Below are positions 35,741-45,143 of a stretch of 64,000 nt of DNA, piece after piece. The position numbers and the translations under genes were made by a program. A model generated the notes under the pieces. That model searched no databases. It was not told the DNA's origin and saw only the letters and a list, made by a program, of their open reading frames with translations. This DNA is from G963664115 sp965216035. GTDB taxonomy: Bacteria; Acidobacteriota; Terriglobia; 20CM-2-55-15. The stretch is from contig CBDCFM010000013.1 of the NCBI GenBank assembly GCA_965216035.1, forward strand, positions 34,838 through 98,837, given 5' to 3'. Position 1 is the first letter of the stretch. Every line of letters begins with the position of its first letter.

Positions 35741-35792
35741 CCCGAAATATCAACGGATTGCGCAACAGTTTAGTAATTCGCCATAGACAGGG
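35741..35792 (+). repeat. Dispersed small repeat, copy a
   Basis: The copy contains GAAATATCA, GGATTGC and TTAGTAATTCGCCA, ending near GACAGG. It matches the inverted copy at 36493-36543 at about 39 of 51 positions. The two face each other across the pilin gene. Confidence 0.6.
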
Positions 35793-35801
35793 ATTGGCAT
35801 G

Positions 35802-36242
35802 CTACCCGACCGGATCTCCTGCTGTTTCGCCGGTCGGCAAGCTCTCGCTTGGAGCCGCGCTGTGGTAGCGTACGACACCGTCCGGTCCACTGTAATAGTT
35901 AAAGCGGCCACTGGTTCCCGATACGATCGCGGAGATCGAGTAGTCTGAGGTGCCGCCTCCGTAAATGTTGTACACGTATCCGCCCACCGTCAGGCCATCG
36001 GCCGAGAACCGGTCGTCGACCAGTCCTGTTGAGCTCAGGTCCGGAAAAGTGCCGTAGGTGCTGTTCGTCGAAAGATACATCACTTGTGTTGTGTTGAGCG
36101 TCCGGAGGTTTGCTACAGCGCCGGACTCGTTTGCGGCCTGCCGAGACCGCAACAAGCTCGGGATAGCGATTGTTGAGATGATCAGAATGATGGCGACAAC
36201 GATCAGAAGTTCCAACAGCGAGAATCCACGACTTTGTTTCAT
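35802..36242 (-). CDS. Type IV pilin / pseudopilin
   Basis: The 146-residue protein starts MKQSRGFSLLELLIVVAIIL. The prepilin cleavage site is between Gly6 and Phe7, with Glu at position 5 of the mature protein and a continuous hydrophobic helix (IVVAIILIISTIAIPSLLRS). The globular part has a YYSGPDGVVRYHSA segment near the end, as in acidobacterial PilA-like proteins. GAGAGAGAG lies upstream as a ribosome-binding site. It is a solitary pilin gene with no assembly genes nearby, probably assembled by machinery encoded elsewhere. Confidence 0.9.
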   Translation of the reverse strand: MKQSRGFSLLELLIVVAIILIISTIAIPSLLRSRQAANESGAVANLRTLNTTQVMYLSTNSTYGTFPDLSSTGLVDDRFSADGLTVGGYVYNIYGGGTSDYSISAIVSGTSGRFNYYSGPDGVVRYHSAAPSESLPTGETAGDPVG

Positions 36243-36492
36243 GTTGTTTGCTCTCTCTCTCTCAAAATCTGGGCGGTGTGATCAGGGTGGCGGAGTTTAA
36301 TAACACCTGATTTATTCGGTGCTGTCAAGTAACCGACTTTCATGGAGATTTCAGTGATAGCGACGTGGCTAGCTTACTGATTCTGAGCCTCGACCAAAAT
36401 CGATTTCACATTGAGCGGAAATGAATTCCCGGCACCTTGACCGTATTCTCAAACTGACAACGCCGTTCGACCGTCCTCACTCTGCATTGAAC

Positions 36493-36543
36493 GTGTCCCT
36501 GGCGAATTACTAATCAATCGGGCAATCCACTGAAATTTCAGGG
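36493..36543 (-). repeat. Dispersed small repeat, copy b (inverted)
   Basis: On the minus strand it reads CCTGAAATTTCA, GGATTGCCCGATTG, ATTAGTAATTCGCCAGG. The core CTGAAATTTCAG is a perfect 12-bp palindrome. Confidence 0.6.
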
Positions 36544-36560
36544 TCTTCGGATCTCAGGCA

Positions 36561-36603
36561 CGGTCGCTGAGATTGCCCGATTCGGCAACTAATTATCCTG
36601 CCC
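36561..36603 (+). repeat. Dispersed small repeat, copy c (diverged)
   Basis: It contains GAGATTGCCCGATT, then AACTAATTATCCTGCC, matching the second half of copies a and b in the same order. The palindromic core is not conserved here. Confidence 0.45.
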
Positions 36604-36793
36604 AAGTCGAGATACCAAGACCCAAAACCCTCGGTCGGCCACTTCCCTTTGACTTTGGGGCGTCCGCATCCGACTTCGAGAGTAATTCCGGGGGTACTGC
36701 AGTACCTCCCGCTTCAAGAAGACCTCTCAGAAGCGATTGTCGGAGGGGTTTCTTGAGGGAGGTTTAGCTCGAAGCCCGTTTTTCGCCGGGAAA

Positions 36794-36837
36794 CCAGCAA
36801 CTACTAATCTGCCCCGCAATTCGTTGAAATTTCAAGC
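36794..36837 (-). repeat. Dispersed small repeat, copy d (inverted)
   Basis: On the minus strand it reads TTGAAATTTCAA (perfect 12-bp palindrome), AATTGCGGGG and GATTAGTAGTTGC, matching copy b element by element. Confidence 0.5.
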
Positions 36838-37385
36838 CGTGCGATCGTCGGATGGGTTTTGGCGAAGCAGTGCGTCCAGCGAAGGCTGGCATGTTCAGTG
36901 GGAGTCAGTCCCATCAGGGTAAAAGTCAGAATCCCTGTAACCTGGGTCGCATCCGTGGAGGAAACGAAGCGGATGAAGCCGACCGACAAAGCCATCACTA
37001 TGGATGGTGAGTGAGTGACCGGGCCGTAACGCGAGTGAACCCAATGGTGGCCTCGACAAAAAAGTAGTTCCGGAGGCCGAGCCCCCTGCTTCGGGGTGAA
37101 GGCAATACGGTGCGTCGCAAGCTGACTGATGCGACGTAACGCTCCGGCGGGGTGGTTAGGGGCAGCACGGTGATAAGGACATGCCAAGCAACTGGAGAAG
37201 CCGTCCTCGTCCCATCGAGAAATCGGTGGAGCAGCTCGGTCGTATAACCGGCACAACCGGGAAGTCGGCTGAAGACGAGACGGTGGCGGCCAGGTCCGTA
37301 ATAGCGACGAAGCGGGGTAACGCCCGTGGAGCGAAGGGACCTTGCTGCATACGATGTTGACGTCGATACGGGAGGCAGGGGTGAG

Positions 37386-38664
<1,279 letters not shown>

Positions 38665-38724
38665 TCATTCCGGAAAGCGGCTTCCATCGGATAGGTCTCA
38701 TAAGACTTGATGTGAAGTGTGCAG

Positions 38725-38760
38725 GAGCGCGTAGTGCGGTAAATCCGCATGCTGCGTGCG
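38725..38760 (+). ncRNA. Group II intron domain V candidate
   Basis: GAGC opens a stem of about seven pairs (GCGCGTA with TGCGTGC, including G-U pairs), a two-base bulge on the 3-prime side (GC), an upper stem (GTGCGG with CCGCAT) and a short A-rich loop. Size and bulge position fit domain V. The catalytic AGC triad is near the 5-prime base. The identity is less certain than for the domain V at 56859-56891. Confidence 0.5.
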
Positions 38761-38990
38761 ATGCGGCGGGCACTGGAAACGGAACCACGGATACTCCTAA
38801 ACGGGCACGCAGGCGGAAACGCCGGATACGGCCAAGGAGTTTCCTACGGGTCACCGCGCCAGTGCTCGACCCTACCAGGATTCCAACAGCTGCAAATCTA
38901 TCTATATTGGCTTTCGCGGAGGCGAAAAGCAGGACTGCACTTCGCTCATCTGCAGGCCAGCATTACGAGACTGATCGACAATTACCAGTC

Positions 38991-39060
38991 CGGGCTCAGT
39001 TCCTGGCCCCTGTTGCAAGTCCATGAAATTTAAGGGAAACTAGGAATTCGCCACAGACAC
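38991..39060 (+). repeat. 70-bp direct repeat, left copy
   Basis: It matches 41181-41250 at 57 of 70 positions without gaps and shares the GAAATTT ... ATTCGCCA order with the small repeats near the pilin. Its right part overlaps the last codons and the stop of the radical SAM gene. Confidence 0.65.
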
Positions 39061-40575
39061 GCCGACCGGCTGCTTGACCGGCGGGACCTGAAGCTCGGGC
39101 ATCGGCTTTGCGGCAAATATCCAACGGGACGGTTTCGCAATCAACTTCGCCCATCGGCGCCCGCGGCTGCGAGCGCTGTCGGTGGCGAGCCCCGTATTCG
39201 CGTACATCTGTGGGAACAGCAAGGAGATCAGAACGTAGGCCAGTCGATCGCGCACCTTGTTCGTGACCCGCGAGCGCTTCCACACGTTCGACAGGCTATA
39301 GAAGTCTTTCCAAACCGCCTGCGTTTTCGTCCGGATCTCATACGGCGTCATCGTTGGATGCGGAAGGTAGAGCTTGGGACGTTTGTTCGGCGGGATAAGC
39401 CAGAACCGGTTCAGCGGGATCCCGTCCACCGTCTCTTTGGCCTGATCGATCTCGCTCTCCCACTTATTGAAATCGACTGTACCGGGAAACGGTGTCAGGG
39501 TAACGAACTGAGCGAAATCGATCCCTGCCTTGGCAGCGAGGTCGGCGGTCGCGTCGAACGTATCGTCGCGATCCGTCGAAAGCCCAAAGATGAACGAGCC
39601 GAGGATGTGGACGTCGTGGTCGACAAACTTGCGGAGCCGGTTGACGAGAGCGTCTCCCGCGACGTTGAAATCCTTGAATACGGCCTTCAGACCTTCTTCC
39701 GTCACCGACTCGACGCCGACGAGAGCGCCTTTCACGTTCGCGCGTTTCATCGCATCGAGATACTCGTCATCATCCGCAGCTTCCATCGTGATCTGCGTGA
39801 AAAAGACCATGTCCTGCGGAAGCTCCGCGAGGCGATCCAAGAGCTCGAAACGCTCCGCACGGATGGCTTTTAACTCTTCCACGCGGGCGCCGGAACGGCG
39901 CTCCTCAAGCTCGATGTCTTGCAGTGTGACCGGGTAAAAATTGTCGTCGGCGAGAAGTATGAAACGAAATCCTTTCCGTCGCAGCTCGACGACCTCCTGG
40001 ACAACGACGTCCGAGCCGTGCTGCCGAGGCATTTGGCCGTCGGTGCGCCAGACCGAGCAAAAGGAGCAATGTTTCGGGCAACCGCGCACGGTCTGCACCG
40101 AGGCGATCATGTAGCTCTCTGACGGCGTCAAATTCCACCGCGCAGGAAGGAAGGAGCCCCCTTCGATGCGGCCGCCGTCGTAGATCCGTTCCAGCTCGCC
40201 CTTTTCGATATCTTTGAGCACCTGACTCCAGATGTTGTCGCCGTCGCCCTTCACGACCGCGGTCGCGCCGCCATGCCCGAACGCTTCTTCCGGAAAGAGC
40301 GTTACATGCGAGCCGCCGAAGACGACATGCGCACCACGCTCGCGCGCCTTTTGTCCGACCTCGTAGCCTCGCAGCGCGTTCAACGTGTGGATACCGATGC
40401 CCACAACGTCGCCCGGCTGGATCTTGGAATAGTCCGTCGGACCGAGCGTCTCATCCACGATATTCGGCGTGCCGAAACGAGCCGGTGTCGCGCACGCGAT
40501 CACGTAAAGCCAGCGAGGAACGATGATACCGATACCAAAGGAGGTGTCGCTTGGGTTTATCAAATGGACGCTCAT
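39040..40575 (-). CDS. B12-binding-domain radical SAM protein
   Basis: The ATG at 40575 (MSVHLINPSDTSFGIGI) gives 511 residues. The longer frame upstream has no family match. Residues 5-135 form a cobalamin-binding-like Rossmann domain (GDVVGIGIHTLNALRGYEVG, GAHVVFGGSHVTLFPEEAFG) that lacks the D-x-H-x-x-G motif, as is usual in this group. The radical SAM core has C166-x3-C170-x2-C173 (RGCPKHCSFC), then FILLADDNF and GALVGVESV. The C-terminal region includes FVTLTPFPGTVDF and a Trp-rich tail. The family includes hopanoid methylases and other C-methyltransferases, and the substrate here is unknown. The gene is flanked by 70-bp direct repeats. Confidence 0.85.
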   Translation of the reverse strand: MSVHLINPSDTSFGIGIIVPRWLYVIACATPARFGTPNIVDETLGPTDYSKIQPGDVVGIGIHTLNALRGYEVGQKARERGAHVVFGGSHVTLFPEEAFGHGGATAVVKGDGDNIWSQVLKDIEKGELERIYDGGRIEGGSFLPARWNLTPSESYMIASVQTVRGCPKHCSFCSVWRTDGQMPRQHGSDVVVQEVVELRRKGFRFILLADDNFYPVTLQDIELEERRSGARVEELKAIRAERFELLDRLAELPQDMVFFTQITMEAADDDEYLDAMKRANVKGALVGVESVTEEGLKAVFKDFNVAGDALVNRLRKFVDHDVHILGSFIFGLSTDRDDTFDATADLAAKAGIDFAQFVTLTPFPGTVDFNKWESEIDQAKETVDGIPLNRFWLIPPNKRPKLYLPHPTMTPYEIRTKTQAVWKDFYSLSNVWKRSRVTNKVRDRLAYVLISLLFPQMYANTGLATDSARSRGRRWAKLIAKPSRWIFAAKPMPELQVPPVKQPVGVSVANS

Positions 40576-40857
40576 GCCGTCTCCGTAATGTAGCTTGAAA
40601 ACCGGACTGGGATCCAGCCAAGTAAAACGGAGAATATAGGAGCACCGCTCCACTGTCAACATCATGTGAGAGGGCAGCATCGGGCTCGATGAAAGACAAA
40701 AAAGGGATCTAAGGCCTTCTCGCGCTGGACGAAGTTGATCCCATTCCACCCTCGTCTCTTCCCAATGTCCCGAAAGCACTTCGGACATTTCGCTGGCTCT
40801 GACAGCAGGCAGTCAATCTCGCTCCACGATTTCCCGTCGCTTCATCCAGAAGCCAGT

Positions 40858-41085
40858 CGTCCGGGCCGAACTTTCCGCACCAGCGGCGAACCGTTTCGTA
40901 GAACACCACGACTTCTCGTTTGGCGAGCAGGTCTTCGACATCTCTGAGACGGAGGCCGAATCGGTAGTAGAGCCAGACTGCATGACTGATGATTTCAGTT
41001 GGATAGCGGTGTCCGTGATAGCGGGATCGGGTAGATTTCATGACCGAGTTTGGCAGGTTTCGAGTCAAGTTGACAAAACCGGACG
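40858..41085 (-). pseudogene. IS6-family transposase, N-terminal remnant
   Basis: From the ATG at 41041 the sequence reads MKSTRSRYHGHRYPTEIISH, AVWLYYRFGLRLRDVEDLLA and YETVRRWCGKFGPD, nearly the same as the intact copy, then loses homology near 40858. The outer inverted repeat is degenerate (AAGTTGACAAAACC, up to about 41085). Confidence 0.8.
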
Positions 41086-41180
41086 GGGGACTGGGGGCCG
41101 ACACCCACCCATCGGAATCCGGTGACTGTGGAGCTGCGCTGGGACGGAGACATGCTAACGTGGACGGTGAACCCCCAGCC

Positions 41181-41250
41181 GGGGTTCGGTTCCTGGCCCC
41201 TTGTGCAAGTCCCTGAAATTTAAGGGGAACTAAGCATTCGCCAGGCACAG
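41181..41250 (+). repeat. 70-bp direct repeat, right copy
   Basis: Ungapped match to 38991-39060. It includes TTCCTGGCCCC, GTGCAAGTCC and the near-palindrome CCCTGAAATTTAAGGGG. The two copies bracket the radical SAM gene and the IS6 remnant, 2.19 kb apart. Confidence 0.65.
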
Positions 41251-41407
41251 GTCGACGATCTATTATAGGTCGAGGGAAGACGCTGACTGTCACGGGGGCT
41301 CGTGGAGTGTTCGAAGTTGGGCGAGTGCATGAAGTCTCAGTTCTTCAGCCGCACGCGTCAGGCACGCGACGGTTTCCGTTATCAGGAACGATTACCTCTC
41401 TAGCGAC

Positions 41408-42175
41408 ATGAATTTCGAGCGACTTTTCGATTCCTCACGAATTCGCCGGGGACCCTCAGACCGAGCGCGTGCGAGAGCTGCGTTGGCTGGGGCCACAGCC
41501 ATCGGCATCTTGGCACCATTGCTTCCATTTGGTGGAATTGTCGGTTATCCGATGCTTCTCTTGTCAACCTTGGCTCACGAGATGGGCCACGGACTGACGG
41601 CAATGTTGGTTGGCCTGGAGTTCGATTCTTTCCGACTTTACGCTGACGGGTCCGGGGTGGCGATGATAGGAGGCGCCGCGGGCAGATTGAGCCGTGCGGC
41701 CACAGCGGCGGGCGGGCTCATTGGACCGGCAGTGGCAGGAGCATTCTTGTTTTGGTTGTCCGCCCGCGCGCGCCTTGCACAGATCGCACTGATGGCGTTC
41801 GGAGCATTAATGATTGCTGCCTGCGTCCTGGTCATACGCAACGCCTTTGGACTTGCGTTCGTCGGCGTCGCGGGTGGAAGCCTCTTCTATGTGGGTCGAC
41901 GATTCGGTACCGGAATCGCCCAGATTACTGTCGCGCTCCTAGCGGTACAAATGGCGCTCAGTGTTTTCTCGCGCGCGGACTATCTCTTCACCAGAACCGC
42001 GATGACCGGTGAGGGAGCTATGCCGTCCGACGTTGCACAACTCGCGGATCTACTATTCTTGCCGTTTTGGTTCTGGGGATTTGTCTGCGGAGCTATCTCG
42101 CTGGGCGTTCTGGTGTTAGGCCTATCCACGTTCTGGAAACATTCTAAGGCGCAGTCACCGGCCACCGCAGGCTAG
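41408..42175 (+). CDS. M50B-like membrane metalloprotease
   Basis: This 255-residue protein has HEMGH at residues 57-61 inside a hydrophobic segment (LLLSTLAHEMGHGLTAMLVG) and about five further membrane helices. The HExxH within a membrane helix and the following GSGVAMIGGAAGRLSRAATA segment fit Peptidase_M50B-like proteins, which may act as intramembrane proteases. No partner sigma or anti-sigma gene is adjacent. The start ATG at 41408 is supported by the charged N-terminus before the first helix. Confidence 0.85.
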   Translation: MNFERLFDSSRIRRGPSDRARARAALAGATAIGILAPLLPFGGIVGYPMLLLSTLAHEMGHGLTAMLVGLEFDSFRLYADGSGVAMIGGAAGRLSRAATAAGGLIGPAVAGAFLFWLSARARLAQIALMAFGALMIAACVLVIRNAFGLAFVGVAGGSLFYVGRRFGTGIAQITVALLAVQMALSVFSRADYLFTRTAMTGEGAMPSDVAQLADLLFLPFWFWGFVCGAISLGVLVLGLSTFWKHSKAQSPATAG

Positions 42176-42444
42176 CAGCCCGTGGCAGAAGTCTTGAGGG
42201 CCGCGTTACGGCCAAACCGGGCTGGATTCTAGGAGGCGACGACGCGACAATGCTCACACATTGGGAGGAGTCGGCGACAACGAAGACGGCCCCGTTTCGC
42301 CGTAACCCTTTGGGCGCAGGGGGGTTCGGGCCGCAGGCTTTGTCCATCGTCGGTCACGATGTGAAGACATCGTTCCGCTCCTCACTTCGCGCCCGCAACC
42401 CGAAGACCCCTGCGCGCGGTCCTCAAGACCTCTGCCACGGGCTG

Positions 42445-43503
42445 CTAGGTTGAGACCCGAATCGGAGCGGGCCTGTGTGGCCCCATGCAGATGACGTGAT
42501 CGTTCGCTTCGATCTTGTACGCATTCCCTGGGTTGAGCAGTGCCTCGCTGCCGCGTTGTACTCCCAATACAAGGCACTCTTCTTGTGAAAGATGTGCCTG
42601 CAGCTCAGAAAATTCCCAGTGTTGCATGTGTTCAACCGGTACGATGTAGACCTGTTGACCAAATCTATTTGACATCAGTTCGTTGACGACGGCATGCATG
42701 CCAGGATCGCAAACCTCCTGAACCAAGAAGGACGATGCGAGACCGGACACGCAGACCACGCTGTCGCATCCCGATCGGCGCATCAGTTCCACACGCTCAG
42801 GGTCGAGGCATTCGGCGACCGTGAAGATGTCGGGGTTGATCGATTCGATTGTAAGGACCGCGGCAAGAGTATGGTCATCGGCGCGCACTTGGTCCACTTC
42901 CGACGCAAGAACGATTGCATAACGCGCCTTGTCGACGCATGCGCGCCGCAGGACACTTTCCCTCGATGGGCTGCCCTTCACAAAACGGACACCCAGTTTC
43001 CCCAGTTCGGGCGGCAGCTCGTCGAGGTGGTCATCGACCAACACTATTGCAAGGTCCTTTGTCTTGGAGTCCTCCCGCAGCTCCTTGACAATCTCTAGAT
43101 TCCGGCCTTCGCTCTGAAAATTCACTACGAGCACATGTGATTCAACGCGGAGATCTGTCATGCCTTTCAACTCCTTTGACCTCGACTCAATCAACGCAGT
43201 TGCCATCACCGAGAGCAGGTAGCCAAGGATGCCGATCCCGACAAACATCACTGGAAGCGCCACCAGGTAGCGACCGTAGGCGGTCGTTGGAAAATAGTCC
43301 CCGTATCCCACGGTCGTCATCGTAACGATCGACCACCAAATGGCATCGCTCCAGGACAGCTCGGGATCGACAGCACCCTCGAAAAGTCTATAACCGACCG
43401 CACCCAGGGCGATCAGGGCGGAAAACAAGAGGATTACCCTACGGATTTCGCCGTGTCTTTCCGGCCTGAAGCGCCGGAACCATTCCATAATCAACCTGAG
43501 CAT
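42445..43503 (-). CDS. Two-helix potassium channel with RCK/TrkA-N domain
   Basis: This 352-residue protein has an N-terminal 2-TM pore module: helix at 22-40, pore helix SWSDAIWWSIVTMTT, selectivity filter VGYGDYF (65-71) and inner helix at 79-105. The C-terminal RCK-type Rossmann domain follows (ESHVLVVNFQSEGRNLEIVK, IVLVDDHLDELPPELGKLGV) with a TrkA-C-like tail (PVEHMQHWEFSELQAHLSQE). It would release K+ in response to a ligand. It is transcribed away from the PspA operon across a 130-bp gap, and such channels accompany some PspA-DUF350 loci, so it is probably part of the same system. MEWFRRF six codons in is an alternative start. Confidence 0.88.
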   Translation of the reverse strand: MLRLIMEWFRRFRPERHGEIRRVILLFSALIALGAVGYRLFEGAVDPELSWSDAIWWSIVTMTTVGYGDYFPTTAYGRYLVALPVMFVGIGILGYLLSVMATALIESRSKELKGMTDLRVESHVLVVNFQSEGRNLEIVKELREDSKTKDLAIVLVDDHLDELPPELGKLGVRFVKGSPSRESVLRRACVDKARYAIVLASEVDQVRADDHTLAAVLTIESINPDIFTVAECLDPERVELMRRSGCDSVVCVSGLASSFLVQEVCDPGMHAVVNELMSNRFGQQVYIVPVEHMQHWEFSELQAHLSQEECLVLGVQRGSEALLNPGNAYKIEANDHVICMGPHRPAPIRVST

Positions 43504-43632
43504 GGTGATCGAGTCATCCCTTCATTGACGAAGGTGAGCTTACCAATACCGCTAAATATAACCTATTGAGTTATGATTCTGATGAGTACGCAATGTTGTC
43601 TTTGAGAAGTTGTCTTCGAGGGAGCTGATTCG

Positions 43633-44028
43633 TTGGAACTGGTGACCCGCGTGATCCGCTTCGTTCGGGCACAGATCCACGTTGGCTCGAACGGACGGAT
43701 CCACGCTGATCGTGCACGTGGACGCCAAAGGCAGGCTCGGGGCCACGGTAGCAGAAATACCGAAGCTAACGCCCAGCGCATCGATGCGGAGTTGGCCGAG
43801 CTCTATTCCAACCTGGAGGTGCCCTATGGTTCCAGCCTTGTCACGGTCCGGAAGGCATGGATACGGTTGTTACGGAAATGCCACCCGGATCTGCATTCGA
43901 AGGATCTCGAGAGACGAAAAATAGCCGATGAACTGACGCAACGGTTGAACGGTGCTTACGAGCGGCTGCGGAAGCGGTCCCAGGGCGAGACAAACAGACA
44001 GGAGAAGGAAACATGTCCGAGAACCTAG
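43633..44028 (+). CDS. J-domain protein, first gene of the PspA operon
   Basis: A TTG at 43633 with GGGAG upstream gives 131 residues. After an amphipathic start (ELVTRVIRFVRAQI) and a basic linker, residues about 56-115 form a J-domain-like region: LYSNLEVPYGSSLVTVRKAW, IRLLRKCHPDLHSK with the essential HPD, and ELTQRLNGAYERLRKR. J-domains recruit Hsp70 (DnaK), so the protein may bring the chaperone to the membrane-stress complex. It overlaps the next gene by 16 bases. The long low-homology N-terminus makes the start somewhat uncertain. Confidence 0.75.
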   Translation: MELVTRVIRFVRAQIHVGSNGRIHADRARGRQRQARGHGSRNTEANAQRIDAELAELYSNLEVPYGSSLVTVRKAWIRLLRKCHPDLHSKDLERRKIADELTQRLNGAYERLRKRSQGETNRQEKETCPRT

Positions 44029-44432
44029 ACTTGGTGAAGGGCTATCTGCTCGATATCGATCTGAAGATCGTCAGCGAGGATGAAGCCGAAGAGTTGGTCG
44101 TGGTGGAGGATGAGGAGAATGGGATTCATAACCTGATCATTGACTGCGAACCCCCAATCGTCATCCTCGAACAACTCATCATGGACGTCCCCGAGGATGC
44201 TGGAGATTTCTTCAAACGCCTCCTCCAGATGAACCGAACCATGGTACATGGAGCGTTTGTGCTCGACGACGAAGAAGGTAACCGTGTCCTTTTCCGCGAT
44301 ACCTTGCAACTGAAAAACCTGGATTGTAACGAGTTGGAAGGCTCCATCCGGTCGCTGGAGCTTGCCCTGGCCGAAAACGGCCTAGAGTTGCTGGAGTTTA
44401 GTCACCGACAGTCGGGGGGAGCTGACAAATGA
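44013..44432 (+). CDS. YjfI-like (DUF2170) small acidic chaperone-type protein
   Basis: The ATG at 44013 is preceded by AGGAGAAGGAAAC. The acidic 139-residue product (DEAEELVVVEDEENGIHNLI, LIMDVPEDAGDFFKRLLQMN, GAFVLDDEEGNRVLFRDTLQ, LNGL-like ending ENGLELLEF) has the alternating helix-strand layout of YbjN/CesT-like chaperones. By position directly before PspA it corresponds to E. coli YjfI (DUF2170). It overlaps pspA by four bases (ATGA). It is probably a cytosolic adaptor for PspA or for another operon product. Confidence 0.75.
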   Translation: MSENLDLVKGYLLDIDLKIVSEDEAEELVVVEDEENGIHNLIIDCEPPIVILEQLIMDVPEDAGDFFKRLLQMNRTMVHGAFVLDDEEGNRVLFRDTLQLKNLDCNELEGSIRSLELALAENGLELLEFSHRQSGGADK

Positions 44433-45130
44433 GTTTTTTTCAAAGAATTTTCAAAAACGTGCAGTCCCAGGCACATTCGGCCGTGGATAAGCTCGAAGAC
44501 CCGATCAAGATGAGCGAGCAGGGAATTCGCGACCTGAAGAAAGACCTGCAGGGCTCCATGCGGAGTCTGGCGCAAGTTAAAGCGATCGCAATTCGTTTCA
44601 AGAAAGACTCGGACGACCAGAAAAAGCTTGCGAAGGACTACGAAAGAAAAGCGATGCTTCTTCTCCAGAAAATGAAGAGCGGGGATCTGCCCGAAGCTGA
44701 CGCGGAACGTCTGGCAACTGAAGCCTTGGCCAAGAAGGAGGAGGCCCTCCAACGCTCAGGTTCCTTAAAGAAGGATTACGAACAGCAGAAATCCATGGGG
44801 GATCAGCTCCAGGCGAAGGTGCAGTCGCTGAAGGAAACCATCAGCCGCTTCGAGACCGAGTTGGTGACCTTGAGAGCCCGTGCCAAGACGGCGACATCGA
44901 TGCGGAAAATCAACCAGCAGATGTCGAACGTCGACTCCTCCAGTACGATTTCACTACTGGAAAGGATGAAGGACAAAGTGATAGAGGAGGAGTCGCTTGC
45001 CGAGGCTTACGGAGACATGACCGACGCGAGCGTCACCCTGGACCAGGAGATAGACAGAACCCTTGCGGTGCCCAGCTCGGCCGAGACCAGCGACTCGCTG
45101 GCTGAGCTCAAGAAGAAAATGGGCATCTGA
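44429..45130 (+). CDS. pspA: PspA/IM30 family membrane-stress protein (YjfJ-like)
   Basis: The 233-residue length is typical for PspA. The N-terminal amphipathic helix (SFFQRIFKNVQSQAHSAVDK) is followed by long coiled-coil segments (PIKMSEQGIRDLKKDLQGSM, LAQVKAIAIRFKKD, QQKSMGDQLQAKVQSLKETI) and a hairpin turn, as in ESCRT-III-like PspA/Vipp1 proteins that coat damaged membranes. The canonical partners PspB, PspC and PspF are absent. The neighbours are instead DUF2170, DUF4178 and DUF350, the YjfJ type of context. It lies in the middle of an operon and was read in a single frame. Confidence 0.93.
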   Translation: MSFFQRIFKNVQSQAHSAVDKLEDPIKMSEQGIRDLKKDLQGSMRSLAQVKAIAIRFKKDSDDQKKLAKDYERKAMLLLQKMKSGDLPEADAERLATEALAKKEEALQRSGSLKKDYEQQKSMGDQLQAKVQSLKETISRFETELVTLRARAKTATSMRKINQQMSNVDSSSTISLLERMKDKVIEEESLAEAYGDMTDASVTLDQEIDRTLAVPSSAETSDSLAELKKKMGI

Positions 45131-45143
45131 GTATCATCCAGCA

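Larger units (their letters stand above)
36243..36869. other. Non-coding region rich in small repeats and palindromes
   Basis: No gene was found in 627 bp. It holds three copies of the small repeat (36493-36543, 36561-36603, 36794-36837), a perfect 14-bp palindrome (GGTACTGCAGTACC, 36693-36706), and a long imperfect hairpin around 36711-36759 (CTTCAAGAAG ... TTCTTGAGGG). The right edge is the 5-prime end of the group II intron. Confidence 0.45.

Noticed and set aside
38665..39026. Continuation of the intron RT frame to 39026
   Set aside because: It runs beyond the frameshift into domain V and downstream sequence without homology.
40709..40857. Possible Cys-rich fragment (AKCPKCFRDI) on the minus strand next to the IS6 remnant
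   Set aside because: It needs a frame change to continue plausibly, has no start, and is too short to assign.
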